Part shown: positions 45,869 through 55,311 of the stretch, in pieces
How positions within the stretch are numbered: the stretch's first letter is position 1
How the letters are laid out: the number at the start of each line of letters is the position of its first letter
NCBI GenBank assembly: GCA_019915135.1
Contig: JAHLMK010000004.1
Span: 2,418,001-2,482,000 of the forward strand
Reading direction: 5' to 3'
Source of the DNA: Strobilurus pachycystidiatus
Lineage: Eukaryota > Basidiomycota > Agaricomycetes > Agaricales > Physalacriaceae
DNA length: 64,000 nucleotides
Made by a program: the position numbers and the translations under genes
The notes under the pieces: generated by a model
Seen by the model: the letters and a program-made list of their open reading frames with translations, nothing else
Told to the model about the DNA's origin: nothing
Database searches by the model: none

Positions 45869-47553
45869 ATGGCCGCCCGCAAACACCTCGATCCCGTGGA
45901 GGAAAGTTCTACTGACGAAGACTCAACTGCCGGTACTGCGGACGAGAGCGACGGGGAGGCGACCGAGGACGAGGAGGAGGAACCGGAACCGGTTGCTCCC
46001 ATGCAAAAAACACGGAGTGCAGCGGCTTCGAAAGGCAAGGGGGCAGCCAAAGCCAAAGCCCCGACTGATCTTCTTCCCCTCGCGTTTGGTGTTGAGGTCC
46101 TCGGGCGGGCGCGGGGCAAGGATGACGATGGGCGTCAGGTAGCGACGAAGAAGAAGAAGGCGGCAGCCAAAAAGGATGCTCCACCACCCAAAAAGCGCCG
46201 GAAGACTGCCACAAAAGAGGTTGTTGAGGTTCTCGAGGAATCTGATCCTGAGGTATGTTAACTCACCTCAACGAACATTCACCTAAAACCCTTGGCTAGG
46301 TCGTTCAGCTGCGACATGATCCCAATCTTCCGGAAATGAAGCCCGTGCGAAAGGCCGCGGACGACGTGCACCTTATCTTCTCCCATGTTGTCGAAGTTGA
46401 GTTTCATGATCCCAAGACAAAGACGACGACCATCAAAAAGGGACGCTGGTGCAAAATCTGCCGGTGAGTCACGGATAAATTTGAGATGAACCAAGGCTTA
46501 CCGCCAATACCAAGATTTCCGACAAAAATGGGAAGAAGGCCGCCTGGTTTTCCGACTCTACGTCCACTGCTCGCATGCATATCCGGAGTATGCATTTCCC
46601 ACTTTATGACAAGCTTTGCAAGGAGAGCGGTCTTGAGGTACATCATCATGCCATTCCTTGTGACTTGTGGAATGCGAAGATAGAGGCGGAGGCGAAGGCG
46701 AAGGCAGAGGCAGAAAATAGGGGGGGGTGGTACCGGGAACATTGGCGTCAATGGGGTTTGATAAAAAGAGGGTCAGGCCAAAGGAGTTTTCCAAGGAAAG
46801 TGCTCTTGAGCACACTGCAAAGTTTGTCGCAGTGACAAGCCAGGTGAGTGTTTTGTTAGATTGAGAAATGATAACGCACTAATATGAGCCCAGCCCTTCT
46901 CCACTGCTGATAACCTCTTCTTCCACAACGTGCTCTTCTCCATGCGCCCGTCCAGCAGGAGCTCTGAGTTTCCCAGCATCCACAACGTCACCACATATCT
47001 CCACAATCAATTCATCGCGGCAATCGAAGAGGATGCAAAAGAAGTTGCGGTGAGTTATCAAATTATCTTGCTTAGATTGTTGGGCTCACCCCAAGGCAGC
47101 AAGCCATTGGTCTCCTTGGCAGTACCGGAGATTCATGGTCGGGACCGGTACCTTCGTCCGTGTAGTGAAAGTTAAGGGCAAGATGTGTTGGTCTTTGAAA
47201 ACAGTGATGCTGGGCTTTAGACCCATCGAAGGTAAGCATGATGGCGATAATCTTGGGCGCTACTTTGTCAGCATGTGCATTTGGATGGGGATTATCGATC
47301 CAGTGAAAAAGACTTTGAAGGCAAGTGGTCAAGAAGGAAGTTTGTTTGGCTGTGTATTGATGATTGCCATCAGCTGGGGCCAATCACGTTGGACAACGCT
47401 TCCAACAACACCACACTTGCAGCAACCGTCGAAGCGGTGCACGCTGTCACTACGCGAAAGAATTGCACTCAAAAAGTATTATTGGCAAACCACAAAATGA
47501 TATTCAACGAAAAACTACACAAAGACAATTACGTAATATTCCTTATTAGGGCA
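45869..47553 (+). pseudogene. hAT-family transposase remnant
   Basis: It starts with an ATG at 45869 and a low-complexity acidic/basic N-terminus (KKKKAAAKKDAPPPKKRRK, a likely nuclear signal). Intron 46253-46299 leads into KKGRWCKICR and, after a second intron, AWFSDSTSTARMHIRSMH: the C-x2-C...H-x4-H pattern of a BED zinc finger. Further right, in shifting frames, come NVTTYLHNQFIAAIEEDAKE, RVVKVKGKMCWSLKTVMLGF and ITLDNASNNTTLAATVEAVH, the last resembling the DNASNN block of hAT catalytic domains. Frame changes near 46490, 46690 and 47090-47250 and the missing C-terminal dimerisation region (the element B LTR starts at 47554) mark it as dead. Confidence 0.7.
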
Positions 47554-48081
47554 TGAACGCCATGACTCAACCACAGAACGCGCCGGAACATTCCGGAACA
47601 TGTCGGAACATTCCGGAAAAGGCAAGAAAGGACCATTGAGTCAGTATGAGTCAGTATCAGTCAATTGTAGTCATAGATCTATTTATAGAATGTAGTCAGT
47701 AGCACTATATAAGGGAGCTGAATTGGACCAAAAGAACGTCAGCTACCCCAATACACAGCTTAGCTCTCAAACTCAGAACGCATTCTCATAAGCCTAAAGA
47801 CAAGATAATATCATTATCAAGTTAATTACAGCTTCCTCGCACACGCTTCCAATCGAAGAACAAGAGTTCCGCAAGTCAAGCAAGTCAAGTTATACAAGTC
47901 AAGCAAGTTATCGTATTAAGGTGTTTAGAAGACTACAACGGTAGTCAGGCTAGCCCTTCAAGCAAGTCAAGTCAAGAATTGTACGCACATCACAAGTCAT
48001 CTAAAGCTATCTCGATAGCTCTCTACCCACCGAACTCAACTGTCACACAGGATCTGTTCGAAACACTTCCGTACCGTGACA
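47554..48081 (+). mobile_element. 5' LTR of retroelement B (Ty3/Gypsy)
   Basis: 528 bp from TGAACGCCATGACTC to CCGTACCGTGACA, so it has TG...CA ends. It contains a TATA box (TATATAAG, 47706-47713) and a run of CAAGTCAAGCAAGTCAAG repeats in the presumed R/U5 part. Its right border is followed by a plausible primer-binding site. The partner LTR lies beyond the window, so the borders rest on the TG/CA ends, the PBS and the gag that follows. Confidence 0.65.
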
Positions 48082-48088
48082 TTAAATT

Positions 48089-48106
48089 TGGAGCCCACCG
48101 CGAGGG
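48089..48106 (+). other. Putative primer-binding site of element B
   Basis: TGGAGCCCACCGCGAGGG, starting with the TGG expected from a tRNA CCA end, seven bases after the LTR. The matching tRNA cannot be tested here. Confidence 0.5.
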
Positions 48107-48132
48107 GGTAAATCACCCTTTTGCACCACAAA

Positions 48133-50858
48133 CTTTATATGCAACAAAGTACCTCAGACTTTCCGTTTGCAGTAGAGTCACCAGAATCATCAGTAGCAAC
48201 TTCACTGGAGGAACGCTATCAACCACCCATTGATCCAGCTGAGTTACAAGAACAAATATCAGCCTTGAATAATTTGCACAGTGCATTTTATTCCACACAA
48301 CCCCAATCAAACTCCAGGCATACTAGTTCCTCATCAGAAACTTCATTGTCTATCACCAATTCACATTCACCAGCCGAAAACATGGCACTACCACTTCGAA
48401 CCCCAGCCGACATCCCAATGGGAAATACACGCGATGCAATCAAGACCCCCGTGATCTCAAGCCTTTTTTCAAAAGACTTGAGCGTCTATTTCAACAATAT
48501 GCAGTCAACACCAACTGAGAAAAAGTCGAAACCATGATTGAATACATGGCACCCAAGGTGGTGAAATTCTTGGAAGGATGCAGTCACTATCGAACCCCCA
48601 ATTACAATTTGTTAAAAGATGATATTCTGGAATTTTATGACGTTGATAAAATTAACAATTATTATCAGCCCAAGCATCTTAAAAAATTAACAAGTAGTTG
48701 GAGACACAGAACAGTTCATCGACTAGATCAATGGAAGAAATACCGTCGTGAATTTGTCACTATAGCAGGTTGGCTGCAAGGCCAGGGCAAACTAACAAAC
48801 GAAGACTATAATGCATACTTCTGGCATGGCATTCATAAGAAGCTAAGAAGAGATATCAAAAAAATTCATATCTCTCGAGACCCCACGGCAGATCTGTCTC
48901 AGGCTTTTGCACATGAAACAGTAAATCAGATTGCCAGAATCATCCTAGAATGCCCATAGGTTCGAATACAATCTAGCAGACACTGACTCTGATACTGATT
49001 CAGACAGTCCAGAAACAGCCACCGAATCAGAGGAAAACAACAGCGACTCAGACTCTGACGTCTCAAGTCGAGAGAAATGACACAAAAGTAAACGACGACT
49101 GCAATTGGCTTTGAAAGAAAAGAAAAGAATAAACTTACAAGCCAATTCAAACGAAAGTAAGAAAACTGAAGTCGTCAAAGAACCAGAAGAATTGGATGAC
49201 ATCATACATCGTCTAGAAAAACTATCTATTGACGACCCACAATACGCCATTCATTATTCCTCCTTATATTATTAAGCATTGCAGCTTAACCCAGAAGCAG
49301 CACGAATTTTAGCCATGCCACCAACAACACCTAGTATGACCAGACCCCAAGGAACATCAAGATACAATATGCCAAAAATACAACCCGGTTATAGACCTGC
49401 ACCTAATCAGAATACAGCTCCATACGCACCGCAGTACACATCTCCAGGCAATAATCTGCAATATACGCCACAAAGGGCGCCACAAATCACACCACAAAGG
49501 GCGCCACAGCCTATGGCACGAAACACTACCTGTTATGGATGTGATGATCCTAATCACACTATACGTGACTGTCCTACCATCCGGAAAATGATAACAAAAA
49601 ATCAAATAGCCCAGAAACCGGATGGGAGAGTGGTAATGACAGATGGTGGACCCATAATGCGATACAGTAATGAGAACATGGCACGGGCAGCCCTTCGACA
49701 GATAGCCAGCCAAAACAGTCAAAAGCAAGGACCCACTACTTCATACATTGAGGAAGTACCAACAAACCATTTTGGATCTAACTTCATTGAAGTAACCAGT
49801 ACAAACTCGGAAGAAAGCCAAATACTATTAGGAACTGAACAGGCACCAACTATTCAAACTGAGGACATAGAAATAACACTGGAAGAAGAGTCAGAAGAAG
49901 AATATCCCTCATATTGGGTAAGCAATAAGGGAAATTCATTTAGCGCAGACAGACCGAAGCGAGCTATAACACGCAGCGCACGCGCCAAAGCTATGGAGGA
50001 GCAATTTAAACCACCCAGTACGGCTACAAGTCAGAAGACCAAACAAGACTCAAACAAGAAACTTTTGAACACAGGAAAGAGCATCCCAACCAAACCCACT
50101 GTAATCATTCCAAACCCAAAGCAGTTTCCCGAACCCATTCCAATAGATATACGATTACCCATTAGGATGGAAAACAAGGACTATACAATGAATATAGATC
50201 CCAAAGGGCCACAGGAGATTAAAATACCTAGCAGCGAAGAAAGAAAACTTGAGAAATCGCCCAAACGCGTCAAAGGACCCAAACGAGCATCAGAAATCAG
50301 CAGAATGACGGACAAAACTGACCTCATGAAGGTCATCCTTAATACTGATATAACTCTAAAAATGTTCGAGCTACTCGGAGCTTCTCAAGATATTAGCGAA
50401 GCCTTAGCAGAACTACTGAAGCGGAAAAACCCAAAGGAAGGACTAATATCTGGAAGTATGCAACACGAAGACTTGGACACAGACCTTCCAGTACTCTTGC
50501 AAGTTGAAGAAGTGTATGACCGGGGAGTTCTGATTACAATACCCTTAACAGCCAACGGGGTAAGTGTAAATGCCATCGTTGACACCGGTTCGCAGTTGAA
50601 TATTGTGAAATGGTCGGCCGCCGAAAACCTTGGATTAGTCATTGACGAATCGGTAATAACAACCATGCGGGACGCCAGTGGAAGAAATACACAAATGCGA
50701 GGTTTTATTTGAGAAGCCGAGTTGTCACAAGGAGGCGGACAAGTACGAACAAAAGCAAATCTGTTTGTAGGGCTAGAAACGTTCCCTTCTGACTTGTTGC
50801 TCGGCAGACCCTGGCAAAGAGGGAATTTAATATGCATTGACGAGCGAAGCGAGGGGAC
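48133..50858 (+). pseudogene. Element B gag and protease, broken by frameshift and stops
   Basis: Gag reads SDFPFAVESPESSVATSLEE, then after a frame change near 48450 FFKRLERLFQQYAVNTN, a TGA, and MIEYMAPKVVKFLEGCSHYR with WKKYRREFVTIAGWLQGQGK, a capsid type common in mushroom Gypsy elements. A TAG at 48957, a TGA near 49078 and a TAA near 49274 follow. Next come a zinc knuckle CYGCDDPNHTIRDCP (about 49531) and a retropepsin with AIVDTGSQLNIVKW (about 50575), interrupted by a TGA at 50710 and continuing LFVGLETFPSDLLLGRPWQR and ICIDERSEGTY up to the insertion point of element A. The coding strand is A-rich. Confidence 0.8.
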
Positions 50859-50863
50859 GTACT
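50859..50863 (+). repeat. 5-bp target site duplication of element A, left
   Basis: GTACT, repeated at 55307-55311 directly after the 3' LTR. Confidence 0.9.
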
Positions 50864-51712
50864 TGTCATGATGTGGCCTCACCGCAACTCAAGGCCCTCC
50901 ACTTTGGTCACACTTTGGCGTCCTGATGCTACGGCTACACAAACCAGCGCCACACCGGAAGATGCCGAGAGATATGTCAAGGGGTTGAGAGTTCGATCCC
51001 TTATGGCGACAGAACCGGGATCCTGAAGTCCTGCCCTTGTCGGGCTTCCCGCCCTCCCGGATACACTTTGGAGCGAGCGCACATGGTGTAAGACACCCCG
51101 GGAATATACTTAGGCCGCGTGAGTCAGGCGGGAGTCGGTACCCGACCAAACCCGCCTTCCCGACCAATGGGCGGTCATCGATCTGTCGGGCGGTCATCGG
51201 GATGTCGGGATCTCCGTCATCCGCAGCGTCGGACCACTCCCGACGCATCGGGAGTATGTGGTAGAAGCTTCGAGAAGAGGAACGATGAGCAAGCATGGGA
51301 TTAGTATAAATACAGAGACAGCGTTGTACTAGCTACTCAGACTTTGTCCTTAACCAGTTTTCCCCATACAACCCCGTTGGGCACTTTGAGCTCTCCGTGG
51401 TAGGACTCACCCACATGTCTCCCTTCGATACCTCCGCCAACGTCGTTGACTCCGACGAGAGAAGGCTCCCCGACGCCACACCTGGGACTAGGTCCGGCGG
51501 CGAGCCTCGTACCTTGGGATTAGGTTCCTACGGTATCACAGTCTCTGGCGAGATGGATGTGCGACCATCGAGGGCCCCTATGACTGGTACAGTACGACCA
51601 GTCGAGCACAATATGAGGATGTACGTGGTACGCTCGCAGGAAAGCTATGGGTTGACTACAGGGGTAGTCTCTCATGAGCGGGTCCTTGTCACGGCGGGGT
51701 CAGGTCGTAACA
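50864..51712 (+). mobile_element. 5' LTR of nested element A
   Basis: 849 bp, TGTCATGATGTGG...GGTCGTAACA, TATA box at 51305-51312. I count four differences from the 3' LTR, all C in the 3' LTR and T here, three of them in CpG. Confidence 0.95.
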
Positions 51713-52419
51713 ATAGGACGAAGTCTCCATACTGCCCACGTACCACTACATCGGAACCTCCCCCCTCCTCCGGCGTTGGGGTAACGCCTCCAATCACCAC
51801 AACCTCCGACACTACCCCCCCCCTTGTACGAGCTCGCAGAACCGAACATCGAGTACTCTCCCTCCTTAGGGAGTTGACCATCCACATCGCGGAATTCAAA
51901 CCAACAGTACGATCAGGTCCTACTCAATACCGGAGCCTTCTGGGCAGAGCTGCATGGGTCATAGACGTGGTCTATAGGTTGCTGAGACTAGAAGAAGACT
52001 GGGTTCTTCTTCGGTCTCTGGTGAACGGACATATCCCCATCATGGCACGATGTATGGAAGTTCTGTGGAGAACCCCCCAACATCTATCTCGACACACGAA
52101 AGAAGGATTATACCTTCTTCAGGCAAGATATCTACGAGGGCCACTACGACGTATACGAACCCCGACATTCTATACCGAGCCACGCCTAGATCTCACGGTG
52201 TTCTACCACCCCCCTTCCCTCACCCTAGACCCCTGGGCCGTGCACCTATACAGCGCAGAACAAACTTGCAACACCCCGCACCACCTACGTCTCCTATACG
52301 GAGTGGAAATCGGGAGATCCACGAACCCCGCCCAACCTTTGGATCAAGGACTCACCCTCTTTCAACATCCCGTACTCTATTCCGACAACGGAGAACCTTT
52401 CCGCACGAATCAGGAATAA
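51415..52419 (+). CDS. Element A sense ORF starting inside the 5' LTR (335 codons with stop)
   Basis: The ATG at 51415 lies about 100 bp after the TATA box and is the first in this frame (MSPFDTSANVVDSDERRLPD). The frame crosses the LTR border at 51712 and continues to a TAA at 52417-52419. The LTR-encoded first 99 codons are kept in all three LTR copies in the window. The rest has a Pro/Thr-rich stretch and a helical, Leu/Arg-rich part (RVLSLLRELTIHIAEFKP, RAAWVIDVVYRLLRLEEDW). I recognise no zinc knuckle or Gag motif; a structural Gag-like role is only a guess from position. Confidence 0.6.
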   Translation: MSPFDTSANVVDSDERRLPDATPGTRSGGEPRTLGLGSYGITVSGEMDVRPSRAPMTGTVRPVEHNMRMYVVRSQESYGLTTGVVSHERVLVTAGSGRNNRTKSPYCPRTTTSEPPPSSGVGVTPPITTTSDTTPPLVRARRTEHRVLSLLRELTIHIAEFKPTVRSGPTQYRSLLGRAAWVIDVVYRLLRLEEDWVLLRSLVNGHIPIMARCMEVLWRTPQHLSRHTKEGLYLLQARYLRGPLRRIRTPTFYTEPRLDLTVFYHPPSLTLDPWAVHLYSAEQTCNTPHHLRLLYGVEIGRSTNPAQPLDQGLTLFQHPVLYSDNGEPFRTNQE

Positions 52420-52959
52420 AAACACCCAGACGACACAATGGATCTCCTCGTGGAGGAGAGTCCTGACATGAAACGGAAACTAGCAGTGGAAAAACCGAGA
52501 AAATAGATTTCGAGCCAGGCAGCGTAGCTCATTCTCTTCAAAAGAGAAATACAGTCGAGGACTGTCGTGATAAAAAATTCGGATCCACCGGTCGAAACAA
52601 ACGACCACCTTCGCCAATAGCAAAATCTCCACACTATAAAACGCTACGCCACCTTCCGACAAGGGCGAGCATCCATCACCCATCGGCATGCCCGCAGGAA
52701 CACCTCCAAAACGAGCACTCGCATCATCCGGATGCCTGATCCTAAAGGATAAGTCAGACGACAGAATATCTCCGGGAACGATCGACCATCACAAAAATCA
52801 GGAACACCATCCGTCACCACTAGTACGTGTTGGTTGGAACGCACGCGACGCGTCAGACGACGCGACCAAAAGCCAGGATTGGGGTATCACAAAAAATGGA
52901 TATACGTCCGTATGCGAGCTACGGGGGACAAGAAATCCGAAATAGAACTCATCAATCCT

Positions 52960-53719
52960 CTACCGAATAAAATCCATCGCTCCCAGCCACCACTCCTCGG
53001 TCACCTCCTCCCACTCGCTCACCATCCCCATCTCGGATAACCCCTCCGTCTTCACCTTCTCCTCCCATCGTTTCCCCTCCTCCCCCTCCGTCGAGGCCCA
53101 GAAAGCCGTCACTACGTCGCGGCGGGACAAGGAACGCCAGAAGTACCGGAGCGGGAGATGGAAGTCAACGCTTCCACGGATGATAACATAGGGAGGGAGT
53201 TCCTCCGCCACTGGCCCCGTCGAGTCAAAACGAATACAAGGAAAGTAAAAGAAAGAATAGGCTCACCAGGAGGCAACAAGAGTGCCCATGCGCACACGGC
53301 CAGCGCGCAAGACGTATCACTACCCTGGGGCGGCACGAGCGAGAGAGGACTCCACGCCGCCGGAGGAAGGAACTCGACGTCCTTCGCGAAAACGAGCGCG
53401 GCACGCAGCAGGGTAAACTAAAAAGGAAGCGTACCCACAACCCCAGACGTCCGGTCAAACAGCCCCAGCGCAGAATGGTTCAACAACTTACCAAAGCCAA
53501 CCATTCCGACGACGACAAATGCCCAAGTCCGAACAAATTATTATTCGTCAAACCGTTGTCTACGGCAATGATACAGCGTATCCACTCCTCCAGAACGAGG
53601 CCCGGGATTCGCGCAGGGCGCGCGTTGATGCGAAAGCCGCGATAATTGACAACCGGGGTGGCGTCAGACGGCGCGGCTGTCAAACGACGCGAGATCAGAG
53701 CAAGCAAGGAGGTGGGCAT
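52960..53719 (-). CDS. Three-exon antisense gene inside LTR element A, unknown function
   Basis: Exons 53719-53492, 53417-53267 and 53210-52960 give 630 nt, 209 residues, with phases 0 and 1 matching at the two junctions. Intron 1 is GTAAGT...TTTTAG (74 nt) and intron 2 GTGAGC...GGCCAG (56 nt), both of the size normal for host genes here. The protein begins MPTSLLALISRRLTAAPSDA and contains VNYRGFRINARPARIPGLVL, EFLPPAAWSPLSLVPPQGSD and a highly structured, Trp/Glu-rich end (YVIIRGSVDFHLPLRYFWRS, EWEEVTEEWWLGAMDFIR). I do not recognise it. Running opposite to the element's own transcription, it could be captured host cargo or an antisense gene of the element. Confidence 0.6.
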
Positions 53720-54444
53720 CGTCGAGGGGCGTAGGAGAGTGGTTCTGGGGACCTTCTTCGGAGCCGCGCCATTATAGCTGTGCGCGCAAGCGCTCGTTCC
53801 CGCACCCAATCTCTGGGACTTCTGGGATATCAGCAATAGGCTTTCAAGAAGCGCACCTGGGTCCAGAGAATAGACTCACTTGAATGATTCTGCAGATCAT
53901 TCCGCGAGACCCTGGGATCTGTACCTCAGATGGATATCTGAGGGTGCAGATATGGGGTCTTGAGCACTCAGATGGGGGTTTGGACTCGCAGGGAGTCCTG
54001 ACTGCCCGGAGAAGATACAACCACGGTACCGAGCGCGTGGCGCGGGTACTGTTCTGAGCTCGGGGAGCTCGAACGATGGAATCATGACCGATGCCGGCGG
54101 CAATGAAAAAATCGATTTCTGTACGATCAGAGGCGCATTCTCGAGGACATCTCAGGACGAGTATCGAAAATATACGACCACACAAAATCGATCACGTGAC
54201 CCGGACAACAAAACATCGTCTTTACAATACAAACACTTCTGTCTATTCAGAATTCTCTCCAAACGCGTCTTCATCGAGGAAAACGCGTCTCGGCCCTCCC
54301 GTAGCAGGTTCCGAACCATCACGCCTTCTCTCGCAACTACACTTTGGCTTTAACAAGACTCGGGGAGTCTTGTAAAAAGCATCGACGCGACCGTAGGAGC
54401 CCATAAAAGGGGATCACCCTTTCGTTTCTCGGGACGAGAAACTT

Positions 54445-54457
54445 AAAAAGGGGATAT
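54445..54457 (+). other. Polypurine tract of element A
   Basis: AAAAAGGGGATAT directly before the 3' LTR. It supports plus-strand orientation of the element. Confidence 0.75.
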
Positions 54458-55306
54458 TGTCATGATGTGGCCTCACCGCAACTCAAGGCCCTCCACTTTG
54501 GTCACACTTTGGCGTCCTGATGCTACGGCTACACAAACCAGCGCCACACCGGAAGATGCCGAGAGATATGTCAAGGGGTTGAGAGTTCGATCCCTTATGG
54601 CGACAGAACCGGGATCCTGAAGTCCCGCCCTTGTCGGGCTTCCCGCCCTCCCGGATACACTTTGGAGCGAGCGCACATGGTGTAAGACACCCCGGGAATA
54701 TACTTAGGCCGCGTGAGTCAGGCGGGAGTCGGTACCCGACCAAACCCGCCTTCCCGACCAATGGGCGGTCATCGATCTGTCGGGCGGTCATCGGGATGTC
54801 GGGATCTCCGTCATCCGCAGCGTCGGACCACTCCCGACGCATCGGGAGTATGTGGTAGAAGCTTCGAGAAGAGGAACGATGAGCAAGCATGGGATTAGTA
54901 TAAATACAGAGACAGCGTTGTACTAGCTACTCAGACTTCGTCCTTAACCAGTTTTCCCCATACAACCCCGTTGGGCACTCTGAGCTCTCCGTGGTAGGAC
55001 TCACCCACATGTCTCCCTTCGATACCTCCGCCAACGTCGTTGACTCCGACGAGAGAAGGCTCCCCGACGCCACACCTGGGACTAGGTCCGGCGGCGAGCC
55101 TCGTACCTTGGGATTAGGTTCCTACGGTATCACAGTCTCTGGCGAGATGGATGTGCGACCATCGAGGGCCCCTATGACTGGTACAGTACGACCAGTCGAG
55201 CACAATACGAGGATGTACGTGGTACGCTCGCAGGAAAGCTATGGGTTGACTACAGGGGTAGTCTCTCATGAGCGGGTCCTTGTCACGGCGGGGTCAGGTC
55301 GTAACA
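54458..55306 (+). mobile_element. 3' LTR of nested element A
   Basis: 849 bp, same ends as the 5' LTR; TATA box at 54899-54906. Confidence 0.95.
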
Positions 55307-55311
55307 GTACT
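55307..55311 (+). repeat. 5-bp target site duplication of element A, right
   Basis: GTACT, matching 50859-50863. Confidence 0.9.

Larger units (their letters stand above)
50864..55306 (+). mobile_element. Complete LTR element A nested in element B
   Basis: 4,443 bp: 849-bp LTR, 2,745-bp internal region, 849-bp LTR, flanked by GTACT duplications. Removing it restores the element B reading ...DERSEGTY-LLYKDLHDPTGN. Internally there is a sense ORF that starts in the LTR, a spliced antisense gene and a polypurine tract before the 3' LTR, but no protease, reverse transcriptase, RNase H or integrase motif. It must have been mobilised in trans. A PBS after the 5' LTR is not obvious. Confidence 0.9.

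Noticed and set aside
48121..48540. ATGA stop/start overlap between two gag frames, suggesting coupled translation
   Set aside because: The conserved gag reading (FFKRLERLFQQYA ... MIEYMAPK) is one frame with a TGA; the upstream frame enters it by an indel. The overlap is a by-product of decay.
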